Notes under the pieces: model-generated | The model's database searches: none | What the model was told of the DNA's origin: nothing | Seen by the model: only the letters and a program-made list of their open reading frames with translations | Translations under genes and position numbers: made by a program | Shown: piece after piece, positions 36,191-45,506 of the stretch | Layout: each line of letters begins with the position of its first letter | How positions within the stretch are numbered: the stretch's first letter is position 1 | Source: Tolypothrix sp. PCC 7910 | GTDB lineage: Bacteria; Cyanobacteriota; Cyanobacteriia; Cyanobacteriales; Nostocaceae | Length of the DNA stretch: 64,000 nucleotides | Reading direction: 5' to 3' | Assembly (NCBI RefSeq): GCF_011769525.1 | Contig: NZ_CP050440.1 | Span: 4,713,501 to 4,777,500 of the forward strand

Positions 36191-37879
36191 ATGCCTGAAA
36201 CTAAATCAAAGTATTTCATTCCTACTATTGGTGCGGCTATAGTTCTTACAGGAGGTATAGCTGCCTATATGTATTTTAAAGGAGGCCCTACAGGCGATAG
36301 TGCAGGCGCTTTAGGCAGTGCTAAGGTAGTACCCTCTACAGCCTTAATGGCAACTTACATTACCACCGAGCCAGAAGCTTGGGCGAAGTTACAGCAGTTT
36401 GGCACCCCTGAAGCACAACAGCTAGTTGCCAAAGGTTTAGAGTCATTCAATCAAGATATGTTAAGAGATACTAACATCTCTTATGAAAAAGACATAAAAC
36501 CTTGGGTGGGTGGTGTAATGGTGGCTGTCTTACCACCAAATCCGGTTCAACCCGCGCAATTTAATCCACCGTCTGGCACACCTAATAAACCTACTAAGTT
36601 ACAAGCAGAACCCAAGATGCTGCTGGTAGTCGGAATCAAAGACAAAATCGGCGCTTTAAATTTTGGTAATAAATTAAAAGCCCAAAAAGGTATTAAATTT
36701 CAAGAAATTGAATATAAAGGCGAAAAAATTACAGAAGCTACAGATAAAGGCAAACCAACCTATAGCGTAGTTTTAAATAATAGCCAATTACTTTTATCTC
36801 CTGAAAAACCAACAATTGAACAGGCAATTGACACATTTAAAGGACAACCTTCCTTTGCCACAAAAGAAGGTGCAAGCAGTATTCTTGCTAAAGGTGTGGA
36901 TGTTAAAAATACCCTCGCGCAAATTTATATACCTGACTATGCGGGGATGATCCAACAGTTAGCAGCCGCTAATCCTCAAGGTACACAATTACCGCCCCAA
37001 ACCCTCAAGCAGTTGCAGCAAGTAAAATCGATGGTGGCGGGTGTGGGTGTTGATGATGCAGGCTTGCGAGTCAAAGCGATCGCTAATTTAGATTCCCAAC
37101 TCAACAAATTCCAATATCAAAATACTGCTGCCAAAATCGTAGGAGAATTTCCCACTGAAACATTTGCTTTAATTAGTGGACAAGGCATCAGCAAGACTTG
37201 GTCAACCTTATTAGAACAGTCCAAAGATTATCCTGAATTTAACCAAGCAGTGGCACAGGTACGCCAACAACTCAAACAAATTAACTTGGATTTAGATAAA
37301 GAAGTTATAGGCTGGATGGATGGAGAATTTGCTATTGGTGCAATTCCATCTAATCAAGGTATCTTAGCCAGTGTTGGTTTTGGCGGAGCATTCTTATTTG
37401 ATACTAGCGATCGCAAAACAGCCGAAGCTACCCTCAGCAAACTAGATGACTTGATCAAAAAGCAACCAGTTACAGTTGCTCAAAGAACTATCGATGGTAA
37501 AAACGTTACTGAATGGCAAGTACCACAACAAGGAGCTTTGCTATCTCATGGCTGGTTAGATCAAGATACCGTATTTGTAGCTATTGGTGGCCCCGTTGCC
37601 GAAGCGATCGCTACGAAGAAAAATCAATCTCTAGACGGTAGCGAAACTTTTAAAGCTGTAACTGGGACTTTGCAAAAACCCAATGGCGGCTACTTTTACA
37701 TAGATATGGATAAAACCATGACTGTGGTGAATCGCTTCGCCGCAGCTCAACCTCTACCACCACAAGCCACCGCCATTCTCAGTTCTATTCGTGGTTTGGG
37801 TGTGACTGCTACCAGTCCAGATAAATCAACCAGTCAAGTAGAAATGTTGTTGGCTCTTAAACCGAAAGCTGCAAAATAG
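36191..37879 (+). CDS. DUF3352 protein, membrane-anchored
   Basis: 562 residues. One N-terminal membrane helix (about 9-27, IPTIGAAIVLTGGIAAYMYF) and a long extracytoplasmic part. Its VVPSTALMATYITTEPEAW start, the KDIKPWVGGVMVAVLP block and the repeated KPTIEQAIDTFKG-type segments match the cyanobacterial DUF3352 family. The function is unknown; members resemble surface or periplasmic beta-rich proteins. It lies alone between two long gaps. Confidence 0.82.
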   Translation: MPETKSKYFIPTIGAAIVLTGGIAAYMYFKGGPTGDSAGALGSAKVVPSTALMATYITTEPEAWAKLQQFGTPEAQQLVAKGLESFNQDMLRDTNISYEKDIKPWVGGVMVAVLPPNPVQPAQFNPPSGTPNKPTKLQAEPKMLLVVGIKDKIGALNFGNKLKAQKGIKFQEIEYKGEKITEATDKGKPTYSVVLNNSQLLLSPEKPTIEQAIDTFKGQPSFATKEGASSILAKGVDVKNTLAQIYIPDYAGMIQQLAAANPQGTQLPPQTLKQLQQVKSMVAGVGVDDAGLRVKAIANLDSQLNKFQYQNTAAKIVGEFPTETFALISGQGISKTWSTLLEQSKDYPEFNQAVAQVRQQLKQINLDLDKEVIGWMDGEFAIGAIPSNQGILASVGFGGAFLFDTSDRKTAEATLSKLDDLIKKQPVTVAQRTIDGKNVTEWQVPQQGALLSHGWLDQDTVFVAIGGPVAEAIATKKNQSLDGSETFKAVTGTLQKPNGGYFYIDMDKTMTVVNRFAAAQPLPPQATAILSSIRGLGVTATSPDKSTSQVEMLLALKPKAAK

Positions 37880-38026
37880 GGGAAGGGGAATGGGTAATTG
37901 GTAATTGGTAATTGGAATTTCTGCCCTTGTCTCCCTCATCACCCTCATCTCCCTCATCTGAGTATCTAGTCCCCAGTTCCTAGCGTTAAAATAAACCCAT
38001 AAATTGCAAATGCCATAGCCTCAGCC

Positions 38027-38135
38027 ATGTCCCTCGCCAAAGAATTAGATGCTACCCAGGAAACCCAAGAAGATGTTATTTTTCCGCCAGGTGACTTAAT
38101 ATAGCGATGAGCCTCCCTTGGAATTTATTATTTGA
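38027..38135 (+). pseudogene. Relic of a Uma2-family (DUF820) gene
   Basis: The ATG at 38027 opens MSLAKELDATQETQEDVIFPP and continues GDL, then stops. With one extra A removed near 38100 the frame continues YSDEPPLEF, which is the conserved start of cyanobacterial Uma2/DUF820 proteins (VIFPPGDLYSDEPPLE). After that no similarity remains. So this is a frameshifted, truncated N-terminal fragment of a family with a PD-(D/E)XK-like nuclease fold, abundant and unstable in these genomes. Confidence 0.72.
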
Positions 38136-38150
38136 TTTTTAAAATTGACG

Positions 38151-38180
38151 TAGGATGCGTTAGCTTCAGCGTAACGCATC
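38151..38180. repeat. GATGCGTTA hairpin repeat
   Basis: TAGGATGCGTTAGCTTCAGC followed by GTAACGCATC: arms GATGCGTTA and TAACGCATC around a short loop. Confidence 0.75.
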
Positions 38181-38334
38181 TCTTGCTCTATAGGTAACAG
38201 TTGAATCAAAGCTGAGGGTTACGAGATTTGCATTCCTGAGTCACATAATGCAGTTATACAATTGCATCTGTTGCTAGACTGGCCGTTAGCAAGTATGTCA
38301 TAAGTTAAAAAGGCAATTGAACGTAAATTGATCT

Positions 38335-39255
38335 ATGACTGCTGCTGTAGATAATGCTCCTGGTTTAGCTTCCCGCTTGGTCAATGGTGTATTGGCTATC
38401 AAGCCTTTAGCCAACTTAGCCAAGCATCAAGCCAGACAGATGATGATTAAACGTGCTGAGAAAATGGGCGTACCTTGGACGAAAGAAGTACAGCAACTTC
38501 AAGCACGTGATTGGACAAATGATTTAGCGAAAGTAGAAAATCCCCAGATTTCTTACCCTGACTATTACCTCACCTCATTCCACGCCTACGACAGTGGAAA
38601 CATGAGCTGGCAAGCGGCGTTTGAGGTAGAACCTGCGGCCTATGCTGTTCACGCTAAAATTTGGCAAGGTGCAGAAGCTAAAGGCGATTGTCAACTGCGC
38701 CAAAATTACCACGATATTCTCAAAAACCAACTTCCCAACCCACCACAAGACATCTTAGATATCGGGTGTAGTGTGGGTATGAGTACCTTTGCCTTACAAG
38801 CGCTTTATCCCCAAGCTAAGATTACAGGTTTAGATTTATCTCCCTATTTCTTAGCGGTGGCCGAATATCGTTCACAGCAACGTCAAGCAAAAATTAACTG
38901 GGTTCATGCGCCAGCAGAAGCCACCGGATTACCAGATGCTGCTTTTGATTTAGTTTCGATTTTTCTGGTTTGCCATGAATTACCCCAAGCGCCTACTCAG
39001 CAGATTTTTGCAGAGGCGCGGCGTTTACTACGTCCGGGTGGTCATTTGGCAATTATGGATATGAATCCCAAATCAGAAGCTTTTGTAAAAATGCCACCTT
39101 ACATTTTGACACTGCTGAAAAGCACTGAACCTTATCTAGATGAGTATTTCAGCTTAGATATTGAACAAGCTTTAGTGAAAGCAGGTTTCCACACTCCGAC
39201 AATTTCTAGCAATAGCCCTCGTCACCGTACTGTAATTGCTCAGATACGTGGCTGA
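38335..39255 (+). CDS. SAM-dependent methyltransferase, class I
   Basis: 306 residues. The methyltransferase fold occupies about residues 120-260: motif I ILDIGCSVGMSTFAL, the acidic ITGLDLSPYF, DLVSIFLVCHELPQ and RLLRPGGHLAIMDM. The N-terminal 110 residues (PGLASRLVNGVLAIKPLANL and HAYDSGNMSWQAAFEVEPAA) are characteristic of a cyanobacterial and plastid group of unknown substrate. Its last 20 bases overlap the PrsW-like gene if that uses its first TTG start, so the two are probably translated together. Confidence 0.9.
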   Translation: MTAAVDNAPGLASRLVNGVLAIKPLANLAKHQARQMMIKRAEKMGVPWTKEVQQLQARDWTNDLAKVENPQISYPDYYLTSFHAYDSGNMSWQAAFEVEPAAYAVHAKIWQGAEAKGDCQLRQNYHDILKNQLPNPPQDILDIGCSVGMSTFALQALYPQAKITGLDLSPYFLAVAEYRSQQRQAKINWVHAPAEATGLPDAAFDLVSIFLVCHELPQAPTQQIFAEARRLLRPGGHLAIMDMNPKSEAFVKMPPYILTLLKSTEPYLDEYFSLDIEQALVKAGFHTPTISSNSPRHRTVIAQIRG

Positions 39256-40198
39256 TTTTTTCCTTATCTTGTGGGCACTCATCCCACCATTACTGCTACT
39301 TGCTTACTACAATTACCGTATTTACACGCCCCCACCACTGTCAAAATTACTGCTGTTATTTATCTTGGGGGGAATTTCTGGTTTTGTCGCCCTCGGCTTA
39401 GAAATAGTTTTTGAAACTATAGCTAATTGGGTTATAAACTGGCGACAAATGAACTACTCGCTTCCTGGTATTGCTTTCCGGCAAATTGTGGAAATAGGGC
39501 CCATTGAAGAAGGTTGTAAGTTGGTAGCAGTGATTGCCCCAAGCCACTACCTGCAACGCAGGTATCGATTGCGACCAACTACTGTATTTATTTTTACCAT
39601 AGCTGTTGCTTTAGGATTTACTGCTCAAGAAAACTGTGTTTATCTATTCAATAACACAGCATCAATTCTGAATCGAATTATTGGTACGCCAGTTCATGCT
39701 TTGTTTTCTGCCCCTTGGGGCTATGCTTTGGCAATGCATTTCAGCCACAATCGAAATTTGCTGTTTTTAGCTTGGCTAAATTCTGTAGTTTGTCATGCCA
39801 TAGTCAATGTTTTATCTAATACGGGGCGTTATTCATGGCCATTACTTATTCTCAACTATGGCTTATTTCCATTTCTGTTGTGGATGTTTTGGCGAATGGA
39901 ACAATTACTGCGAAGAGTGGAAGGTAAACGCCCCATAAATTTGATTTCAGGTAGAACAAGCCAACTTCGTTACTGGCAAACAGGTTTAGTGATATTTGCG
40001 CTGATGTTAGGTGGTAATGCGATTTTTGCCTTATTTCTCCTAGCTCAAAAGCTCAGTCCCTTGAGTTGGGCGCAACTTTTTTACCCTGATATCTTGTGGT
40101 ATACAGTTACGAGGTTTGCAATTAATTTAATCTTCGCAACTATTGCCTGGTTAATTTTTATTTATTTGCGACGTTCAGCCCAACGACGTTATTTTTAA
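39236..40198 (+). CDS. PrsW-family intramembrane metalloprotease
   Basis: Up to 320 residues with about eight membrane helices. Motifs of the PrsW/M82 family are visible: IGPIEEGCKLVAV (paired Glu), ALGFTAQENCVYLF, TPVHALFSAPWGYALA and VVCHAIVN, with the His residues expected to bind metal. In Bacillus PrsW cuts an anti-sigma factor; no sigma/anti-sigma pair is visible here. No ATG fits the start: TTG at 39236 or GTG at 39248 are the options, both overlapping the methyltransferase gene (translational coupling likely). Confidence 0.85.
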   Translation: MLRYVADFFLILWALIPPLLLLAYYNYRIYTPPPLSKLLLLFILGGISGFVALGLEIVFETIANWVINWRQMNYSLPGIAFRQIVEIGPIEEGCKLVAVIAPSHYLQRRYRLRPTTVFIFTIAVALGFTAQENCVYLFNNTASILNRIIGTPVHALFSAPWGYALAMHFSHNRNLLFLAWLNSVVCHAIVNVLSNTGRYSWPLLILNYGLFPFLLWMFWRMEQLLRRVEGKRPINLISGRTSQLRYWQTGLVIFALMLGGNAIFALFLLAQKLSPLSWAQLFYPDILWYTVTRFAINLIFATIAWLIFIYLRRSAQRRYF

Positions 40199-40259
40199 AG
40201 ATGAGGAGTTGGTAATGGGTGAAAGAAAAAATCTCTTACCAATTACCAATTTTTAATTA

Positions 40260-41132
40260 TTAAACCCGGGCTAACATAGGCTGATTTGCATTTGCACTCA
40301 CAGAATTTGATTCCGCATCAGTACAGTAAATTTCACAAGAATTATTTGGGCTTTCAATCAGTTTCACTTTGTGCAGCTTCGCTCCTAGTTTTTGCACAGG
40401 CGATCGCAATAAATTACTAATGTAAAGTGCGATGTTCTCAGCAGTTGGTACAACTTCAGCAAAGTAGGGAATATCTTTATTTAAAAAGGTGTGATCGAAT
40501 GGTTCTACCACATAATCTTCTATAACTTGATTCAAGGCACCTAAATCGACAATCATACCCGTGCGTTGATCAATTTCCCCTTTAACGGTGACTTCTAAAT
40601 GATAGTTATGCCCATGTCCGTTGGTACGCGCACACTTACCATAAATCTCTGCATTTTCTTCGTTACTTAAATTAGGGTGAGCTAGCCGATGGGCGGCGCT
40701 AAAGTGAGTGCTAATAGTGAGGTAGGCTTCCATTGAGTTTCCCATATAATCTGCCCAAAGTTCAGGATGTTCAAATAACTGTACGCGGACTAAAGGCAAG
40801 TGGGGTGCTAACCTCTGCCAGATAACCCGTGCAATATTCTCAGTTGTGGGTAGAGTTTGTTGAAAATCTGGCCACACATCATTGAGATAAGAAAAGTCCA
40901 GTTGGCTGGTAACTTCCCGCTTGATTACTTGTTTCACATCAGACAAGTTCAACACCATGCCATATTCATCTAATTCCCCAATCAGGGAAATAAATAAGAC
41001 ATAATTATGCCCGTGTCCTGGAAATCTAGAGCAAGCACCAAATTGCTGAGTGTTCTCAGCTTCACTCAGTTCGGGCAACCAATAGCGATGACTTGCCGAA
41101 AACTGAGCGCGGCGATTTACGATACATTGCAT
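40260..41132 (-). CDS. Tandem 6-pyruvoyltetrahydropterin synthase/QueD protein
   Basis: 290 residues made of two copies of the 6-PTPS/QueD fold. Copy 1 (about 1-135) has FSASHRYW and CSRFPGHGHNY; copy 2 (about 138-270) has FSAAHRLA and CARTNGHGHNY. In each, three His bind zinc, the Cys is catalytic, and a later Glu (FEHPE; LIESPNN) anchors the pterin. Both copies keep all key residues. The reaction is conversion of dihydroneopterin triphosphate to a pyruvoyl- or carboxy-tetrahydropterin. A pterin dehydratase gene lies 5 kb away on the same strand. Covalent duplication is unusual because most members are single-domain. Confidence 0.9.
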   Translation of the reverse strand: MQCIVNRRAQFSASHRYWLPELSEAENTQQFGACSRFPGHGHNYVLFISLIGELDEYGMVLNLSDVKQVIKREVTSQLDFSYLNDVWPDFQQTLPTTENIARVIWQRLAPHLPLVRVQLFEHPELWADYMGNSMEAYLTISTHFSAAHRLAHPNLSNEENAEIYGKCARTNGHGHNYHLEVTVKGEIDQRTGMIVDLGALNQVIEDYVVEPFDHTFLNKDIPYFAEVVPTAENIALYISNLLRSPVQKLGAKLHKVKLIESPNNSCEIYCTDAESNSVSANANQPMLARV

Positions 41133-41338
41133 GAGTACACTGGGAGCAAAATTTAAAATTTCTTAATCTTTCTCTATATCCAGCATAAACTAAATTCTTT
41201 ACCTGTAACGACGGGAATAATATCTATATCTATTAAATTCCTGAATGCCAGACTGGGAATTTTTGATATGGATGCTTTGCTATTGCGATCGCCACACAAG
41301 GTTTAGGTGATGCAGCGATCGCATTCCCCGAAGATATT

Positions 41339-42034
41339 CTAGGTGTATTGCTTCACCGAAGCTTGCACTTCGTAGAATAATTTCCTAGCTATGCGAAACA
41401 TTTCTTGCCCTGTGTGCAAGTAGCGATCGTCATAGTTCATAGGAAAATAAGCCAACTCTTCTAAACCATCACCAACTTGATTGAGACTGTAATAGAGATG
41501 GGCAGCAGTTCTAGCTAAACTGGGAGGATTGGGTAGAGAACGAAAGGTAGTTTGTGCTTGTTTGAAATCCTGGCGACAACTGTCTAAATACTCTTGAAAT
41601 TCTTCTAATAATTCGTCATCAAAGGGATCTGCGGCTAATTCATCAATTTGCTCTTCTAAAGAATTGAGGATGTAAGCAAGTATACGTTTGACTGGTTGAT
41701 AAACTAGGCGCAACCATTCTTCAACTTGCTCATCAGCGTCTTTTCCTGTTTTCCTTGTAGCTTGATAATGCTTCTGTGCTGATGCTGTCCGCTGTTGGCG
41801 ACTATTTAATTTCTGGGCACTATTTTTGAGTTGTTCGTCGTAGTTTAAGCGGGTTTGGCTATCGCCTAAAACTTCATAAGCCGCATTAATGCGGATAATC
41901 TGCTCTTTATCTGCTGTTTCCTGATTGCTGTCAGGATGAAATAGTTTTACCAGGCGGCGATAAGCTTGCTTAATCTCCGCCTGGCTAGCATTGGGACTAA
42001 CTTTGAGAATTTCGTAGTGGTTAGAATCGGCCAT
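41339..42034 (-). CDS. DnaJ-domain protein
   Basis: 231 residues. The ATG at 42034 is chosen (the codon at 42037 is TTG). Residues 5-66 form a J domain with HYEILKVSPNASQAEIKQAYRRL and the HPD motif in KLFHPDSNQ, so it should stimulate an Hsp70. The zinc-finger and G/F regions of full DnaJ are missing; the remaining 160 helical residues are unrecognised. It follows cysK with 15 bases between stop and start, suggesting one transcript. Confidence 0.9.
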   Translation of the reverse strand: MADSNHYEILKVSPNASQAEIKQAYRRLVKLFHPDSNQETADKEQIIRINAAYEVLGDSQTRLNYDEQLKNSAQKLNSRQQRTASAQKHYQATRKTGKDADEQVEEWLRLVYQPVKRILAYILNSLEEQIDELAADPFDDELLEEFQEYLDSCRQDFKQAQTTFRSLPNPPSLARTAAHLYYSLNQVGDGLEELAYFPMNYDDRYLHTGQEMFRIARKLFYEVQASVKQYT

Positions 42035-42049
42035 CAATCCAATTTATAG

Positions 42050-43012
42050 CTAGCTGATGCTAGCTGCTACTCTGTCCTCCAAATCTTGAAACAATGGTGT
42101 CGTTAAGTACCTTTCTCCAAAACTTGGCTGAATGACTACAATTAAACGCCCCTCATTTTCTGGTCGTTGGGCAACGCGAACTGCAGCACATAAGGCTGCA
42201 CCAGTGGAAATGCCAGAGAGTAAGCCTTCTTCTCTAGCTAAACGCCGACCATAAGCGATCGCTTCTTCATCGGTGACTGTAATCACTTCATCAATCAATT
42301 CTAGCTTCAGTACTTGGGGAATAAAACCAGCACCAATTCCCTGAATTTTATGTGCTCCTGGTTTGCCACCGGATAATACTGGGCTATTACTGGGTTCAAC
42401 TGCGATCGCTTGAAAACTGGGTTTGCGAGCTTTGATAATTTCTGCTACACCTGTGATCGTACCACCTGTCCCTACTCCAGCGACAATCATATCTACCTGT
42501 CCGTCAGTATCTTCCCAGATTTCTGCTGCGGTAGTTTCTTGGTGGATTTTCGCATTTGCAGGATTGCGGAACTGCTGCAACATATAAGCATGGGGTGTTT
42601 TATTCACTATTTCCTGTGCCCGGCGAATTGCCCCACTCATGCCTTCAATTCCTGGTGTCAATTCCAGTTCTGCCCCATAAGCCCGCAACATTGCCCGTCT
42701 TTCGCCACTCATAGTATCGGGCATTGTCAAAATTAATCGATAGCCCTTAGCTGCTGCTGCCATTGCTAAAGCGATACCTGTATTCCCAGAAGTTGGTTCT
42801 ACCAATACTGTTTTTTGAGGATTAATCAGCCCTTCCTTTTCAGCAGCACTAATCATACTCACCCCAATCCGGTCTTTCACTGATGCCGATGGGTTCATAC
42901 TTTCTAATTTCACTACAATTCTTGCCACGCAACCTTCTGCTTGGGGAATGCGATTCAACTGCACTAAAGGTGTACGGCCGACGAGTTCTGTTATGTTAGT
43001 AGCAATTCGCAT
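42050..43012 (-). CDS. cysK: Cysteine synthase A (O-acetylserine sulfhydrylase)
   Basis: 320 residues, PLP-dependent. The internal aldimine lysine is K46 in [11 protein letters not shown]; the substrate loop is [11 protein letters not shown], the phosphate-binding loop [10 protein letters not shown] and the C-terminal serine region [11 protein letters not shown]. It makes cysteine from O-acetylserine and sulfide. It lies between an Rrf2 regulator upstream and a J-domain protein downstream, all on the minus strand, so regulation by the Rrf2 protein is plausible. Cyanobacteria usually have several paralogues. Confidence 0.95.
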   Translation of the reverse strand: MRIATNITELVGRTPLVQLNRIPQAEGCVARIVVKLESMNPSASVKDRIGVSMISAAEKEGLINPQKTVLVEPTSGNTGIALAMAAAAKGYRLILTMPDTMSGERRAMLRAYGAELELTPGIEGMSGAIRRAQEIVNKTPHAYMLQQFRNPANAKIHQETTAAEIWEDTDGQVDMIVAGVGTGGTITGVAEIIKARKPSFQAIAVEPSNSPVLSGGKPGAHKIQGIGAGFIPQVLKLELIDEVITVTDEEAIAYGRRLAREEGLLSGISTGAALCAAVRVAQRPENEGRLIVVIQPSFGERYLTTPLFQDLEDRVAASIS

Positions 43013-43110
43013 AATTAGTTTTTAATCCTTTATTTATTAGTCCGGGGTAAGGGTCAAGGGTCAACAGTCAAGAGCGATGTATCTTTTAACTTCTGACTTT
43101 GGATTCTTGA

Positions 43111-43548
43111 CTAAATGTAGTACATGATATCCAACTGCCGCCGCGAATCCCTTTTTTCGCAAAGATCCTGAAGCGTGTAGTTTTGAAACACTGAGTTTGC
43201 CGCCTGACAAGCTTCTTGCCAGATTTCTTCTACAACAAAACTGTCTACTGTTCTGGGGTTGATGTCTTCTTGATCGGTTCGCACATCTAAGCCTTCTAAG
43301 CACTCCAAAACCTCAAAGATGCTAATTCTCCTTGGTTCTCGTGCTAAGAGATAGCCACCTTTAGACCCTCGCTGACTTTTGATGATACCTCCACGTCTTA
43401 AGGTTGCTAACAGCTGTTCCAGATAGCGATCGGGTATATTTTGTTGTGCTGCAATCTGTCGAATTTGCATCGGTTCACCGCTTTGATAATGAGTTGCCAT
43501 TTCTATTAAGGCAAGAATTGCGTATTCAGACTTACAAGATATTTCCAC
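43111..43548 (-). CDS. Rrf2-family transcriptional regulator
   Basis: 145 residues. GTG at 43548 is chosen because the protein then begins like the family (VEISCKSEYAILALIEMA); TTG at 43557 adds three residues. The winged helix (IRQIAAQQNIPDRYLEQLL, RRGGIIKSQRGSKGGYLLA) is followed by a dimer helix. The three-cysteine iron-sulfur cluster of IscR is not present (only one Cys in DLCEK), so it resembles CymR, the cysteine regulator that partners with CysK in Bacillus. Its position just upstream of cysK supports that analogy (inference). Confidence 0.9.
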   Translation of the reverse strand: MEISCKSEYAILALIEMATHYQSGEPMQIRQIAAQQNIPDRYLEQLLATLRRGGIIKSQRGSKGGYLLAREPRRISIFEVLECLEGLDVRTDQEDINPRTVDSFVVEEIWQEACQAANSVFQNYTLQDLCEKRDSRRQLDIMYYI

Positions 43549-43660
43549 AAGCAGCAATTAAGAATGAAGAATAAAGTATGAAGGATCAAGATTTTTCATA
43601 CTTCATACTTTTCTTAGTATACTCCGGTTACTCACTGGTGTTTGTGTGCCACTACTACCG

Positions 43661-43690
43661 AAAATAAAAAACCCCACCAAAAGGCGGGGG
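43661..43690 (-). terminator. Terminator of the porin gene
   Basis: On the minus strand, CCCCGCC, a TTTT loop and GGTGGGG are followed by a T-rich run (TTTTTTATTTT). It lies about 60 bases after the porin stop codon. Confidence 0.88.
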
Positions 43691-43748
43691 ATAATCGAGT
43701 TTCGATTTTATAGGTTTAATTATTTACCCTGTACCCTGAAGCCAGCTT

Positions 43749-45506
43749 CTAGAAGGTAAAGGTGGTTCTGAGTGTACCGATGAATGCGTTTTCTTCGGCA
43801 TTGTTTTGGCCAGGAGCTCTCAACCAGATAATACCAGGTGTAACAGAGATATTATCAGACACGCGATATTTGTAGAAACCTTCAACGTGGATTGGTGCAT
43901 TAGCGCCAGTAGCTACACCAGGTGTGACACGGTTACGTGCATAAGGTTCAGCACCTGCGAAAATACCCAACACGTTACCTCTCTTACCAAAGTCAGGTAG
44001 GGCGATACCACCACCATAGCTCCAGGCTTCATAATCATTACCAGCACCAACTTGGTTGACATCGTGGTAAGTAACGAAGCCACTCAATGATAATTTGTCA
44101 CTAGGTCTGAATGCTGCTGAAATCCCGTAGGAGTTACTGTTAGCTGCTGCTGTTAGCAGGTTGGCTTGACGAGTACCCACTACACCACCAACGGGCAGAC
44201 CATTATTATTGGTTAGACCAGCACCGGAATCAAATAGAGCTGTGCCAGCAGCATGATAACCGTGGACATAGGTTGCAGCCAATGCCAAGCGATCGCCAAC
44301 TGCAAAGTTCAACTGTCCTAAAGCAGCATAGTTACCATTGAACAAACCTGTATTTGCACCAGGAGCATTAGCATCGGAAGCCAAGTAACCTAATGTAATA
44401 GAACTTGGTTTAAAGATACTACCACCGCTGCTGAAAGGTAGGTTAACAGCTATACCTGCACCACCGCCAATACGATAGATGGGGCTTTCAGATGCAAAGG
44501 TAGTTAAAGCACCGTTACCACCATCAGTTTTATCGAAGAAGTAGGGGTTGTTAACAGCAGCGTAATGACTGTGACGACCACCACTAGCAGCAATGTAAAC
44601 TTGAGCTGGCCCAATAGGAGCTTCGTAGGTCAACCGATCAATTCTGACACCGTTATTACCAGTGCTACCTACTTCATAGGTTTGTTTGCCTTCTGCTGTA
44701 GCGATAGGCAGATTATTTTGGTCTCTGAAGTCGAAAGCTGAGGCGTTACCAGCAGCTAGACGAGTTGTTAACTTGTCTCTACCAGTAAAGCTGGTTTCTA
44801 GTCCTAAACGTACTCTGTCTTGGAATACTGTATTATTGGCAGAGCCAGTGTTGTTACCAAAAGCATCGCTAACCGCAAAAATAGCTTCACCGACTAGCTT
44901 GGTGGTAGTAGAGAACTGATTGGCTTCCAATTCAGCAGTACGTGCTTCCAAAGAATCAACGCGACCACGTAAGGTTGCTAGTTCTGCAGAAAATTCTTCT
45001 TGTAACCGCTGTAAGGTTGCTAAATCTTGCTTGGTTACCAAGTCAGCTGTTGCTGTGGCAATCAATTCGTTAACTCGGTCTAAACAAGCATTCAAACCAG
45101 CAGCAAATTCATAACGGGTTAAAGCACGGTTACCACGATAAGTACCATTCGGATAACCTGCTATACAACCATAGCGCTCAACCAATGATTGCAATGCTTG
45201 GAAAGCCCAATCAGTTGGTTGCACATCGGAAAATTGTGAAACCGATGTCACTTGAGCCTGAGAGTTACTGCTACCTTCTTTGCTGTAGCGGTTAACTTGA
45301 TCTAAAACTTTGGCATCGTCGCTGGTGGGGGCTGCTTGCGCGATAATTTCTGCTGCTTTGGGAGCAACTTCAACCGCAGCTTGTTTATCAGCTGACGAGA
45401 CTTCAGTTGTGGTATTGGGAGCTGCCATTGCTGTTGCAGAAACTAGCAGTGTTGCTCCTAAAACTGCTGGGCTTACGACCAGGGATTTCCATAAAATATT
45501 AGACAT
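43749..45506 (-). CDS. SLH-domain OprB-family outer-membrane porin
   Basis: 585 residues. The ATG at 45506 has AGGAGAAAAG upstream; the frame open to 45554 adds 16 unlikely residues. A signal peptide ends near TAMAAPN, an SLH domain (about 90-150, FSDVQPTDWAFQALQSLVER and GYPNGTYRGNRALTRYEFA) binds peptidoglycan, a coiled coil follows (LQEEFSAELATLRGRVDSLE), and a beta-barrel of about 370 residues ends in aromatic TFTF. This is the standard major porin of cyanobacteria, permitting passage of inorganic ions. It has its own terminator and a long leader. Confidence 0.94.
   Translation of the reverse strand: MSNILWKSLVVSPAVLGATLLVSATAMAAPNTTTEVSSADKQAAVEVAPKAAEIIAQAAPTSDDAKVLDQVNRYSKEGSSNSQAQVTSVSQFSDVQPTDWAFQALQSLVERYGCIAGYPNGTYRGNRALTRYEFAAGLNACLDRVNELIATATADLVTKQDLATLQRLQEEFSAELATLRGRVDSLEARTAELEANQFSTTTKLVGEAIFAVSDAFGNNTGSANNTVFQDRVRLGLETSFTGRDKLTTRLAAGNASAFDFRDQNNLPIATAEGKQTYEVGSTGNNGVRIDRLTYEAPIGPAQVYIAASGGRHSHYAAVNNPYFFDKTDGGNGALTTFASESPIYRIGGGAGIAVNLPFSSGGSIFKPSSITLGYLASDANAPGANTGLFNGNYAALGQLNFAVGDRLALAATYVHGYHAAGTALFDSGAGLTNNNGLPVGGVVGTRQANLLTAAANSNSYGISAAFRPSDKLSLSGFVTYHDVNQVGAGNDYEAWSYGGGIALPDFGKRGNVLGIFAGAEPYARNRVTPGVATGANAPIHVEGFYKYRVSDNISVTPGIIWLRAPGQNNAEENAFIGTLRTTFTF

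Larger units (their letters stand above)
37880..38334. other. Intergenic region with repeats and a gene relic
   Basis: 455 bases. GGTAATT heptamers (37889-37915) and CTCCCTCATC units (37930-37960) follow the DUF3352 gene. Next are the Uma2-like relic and a GATGCGTTA hairpin, listed separately, then the leader of the methyltransferase gene. Confidence 0.65.
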
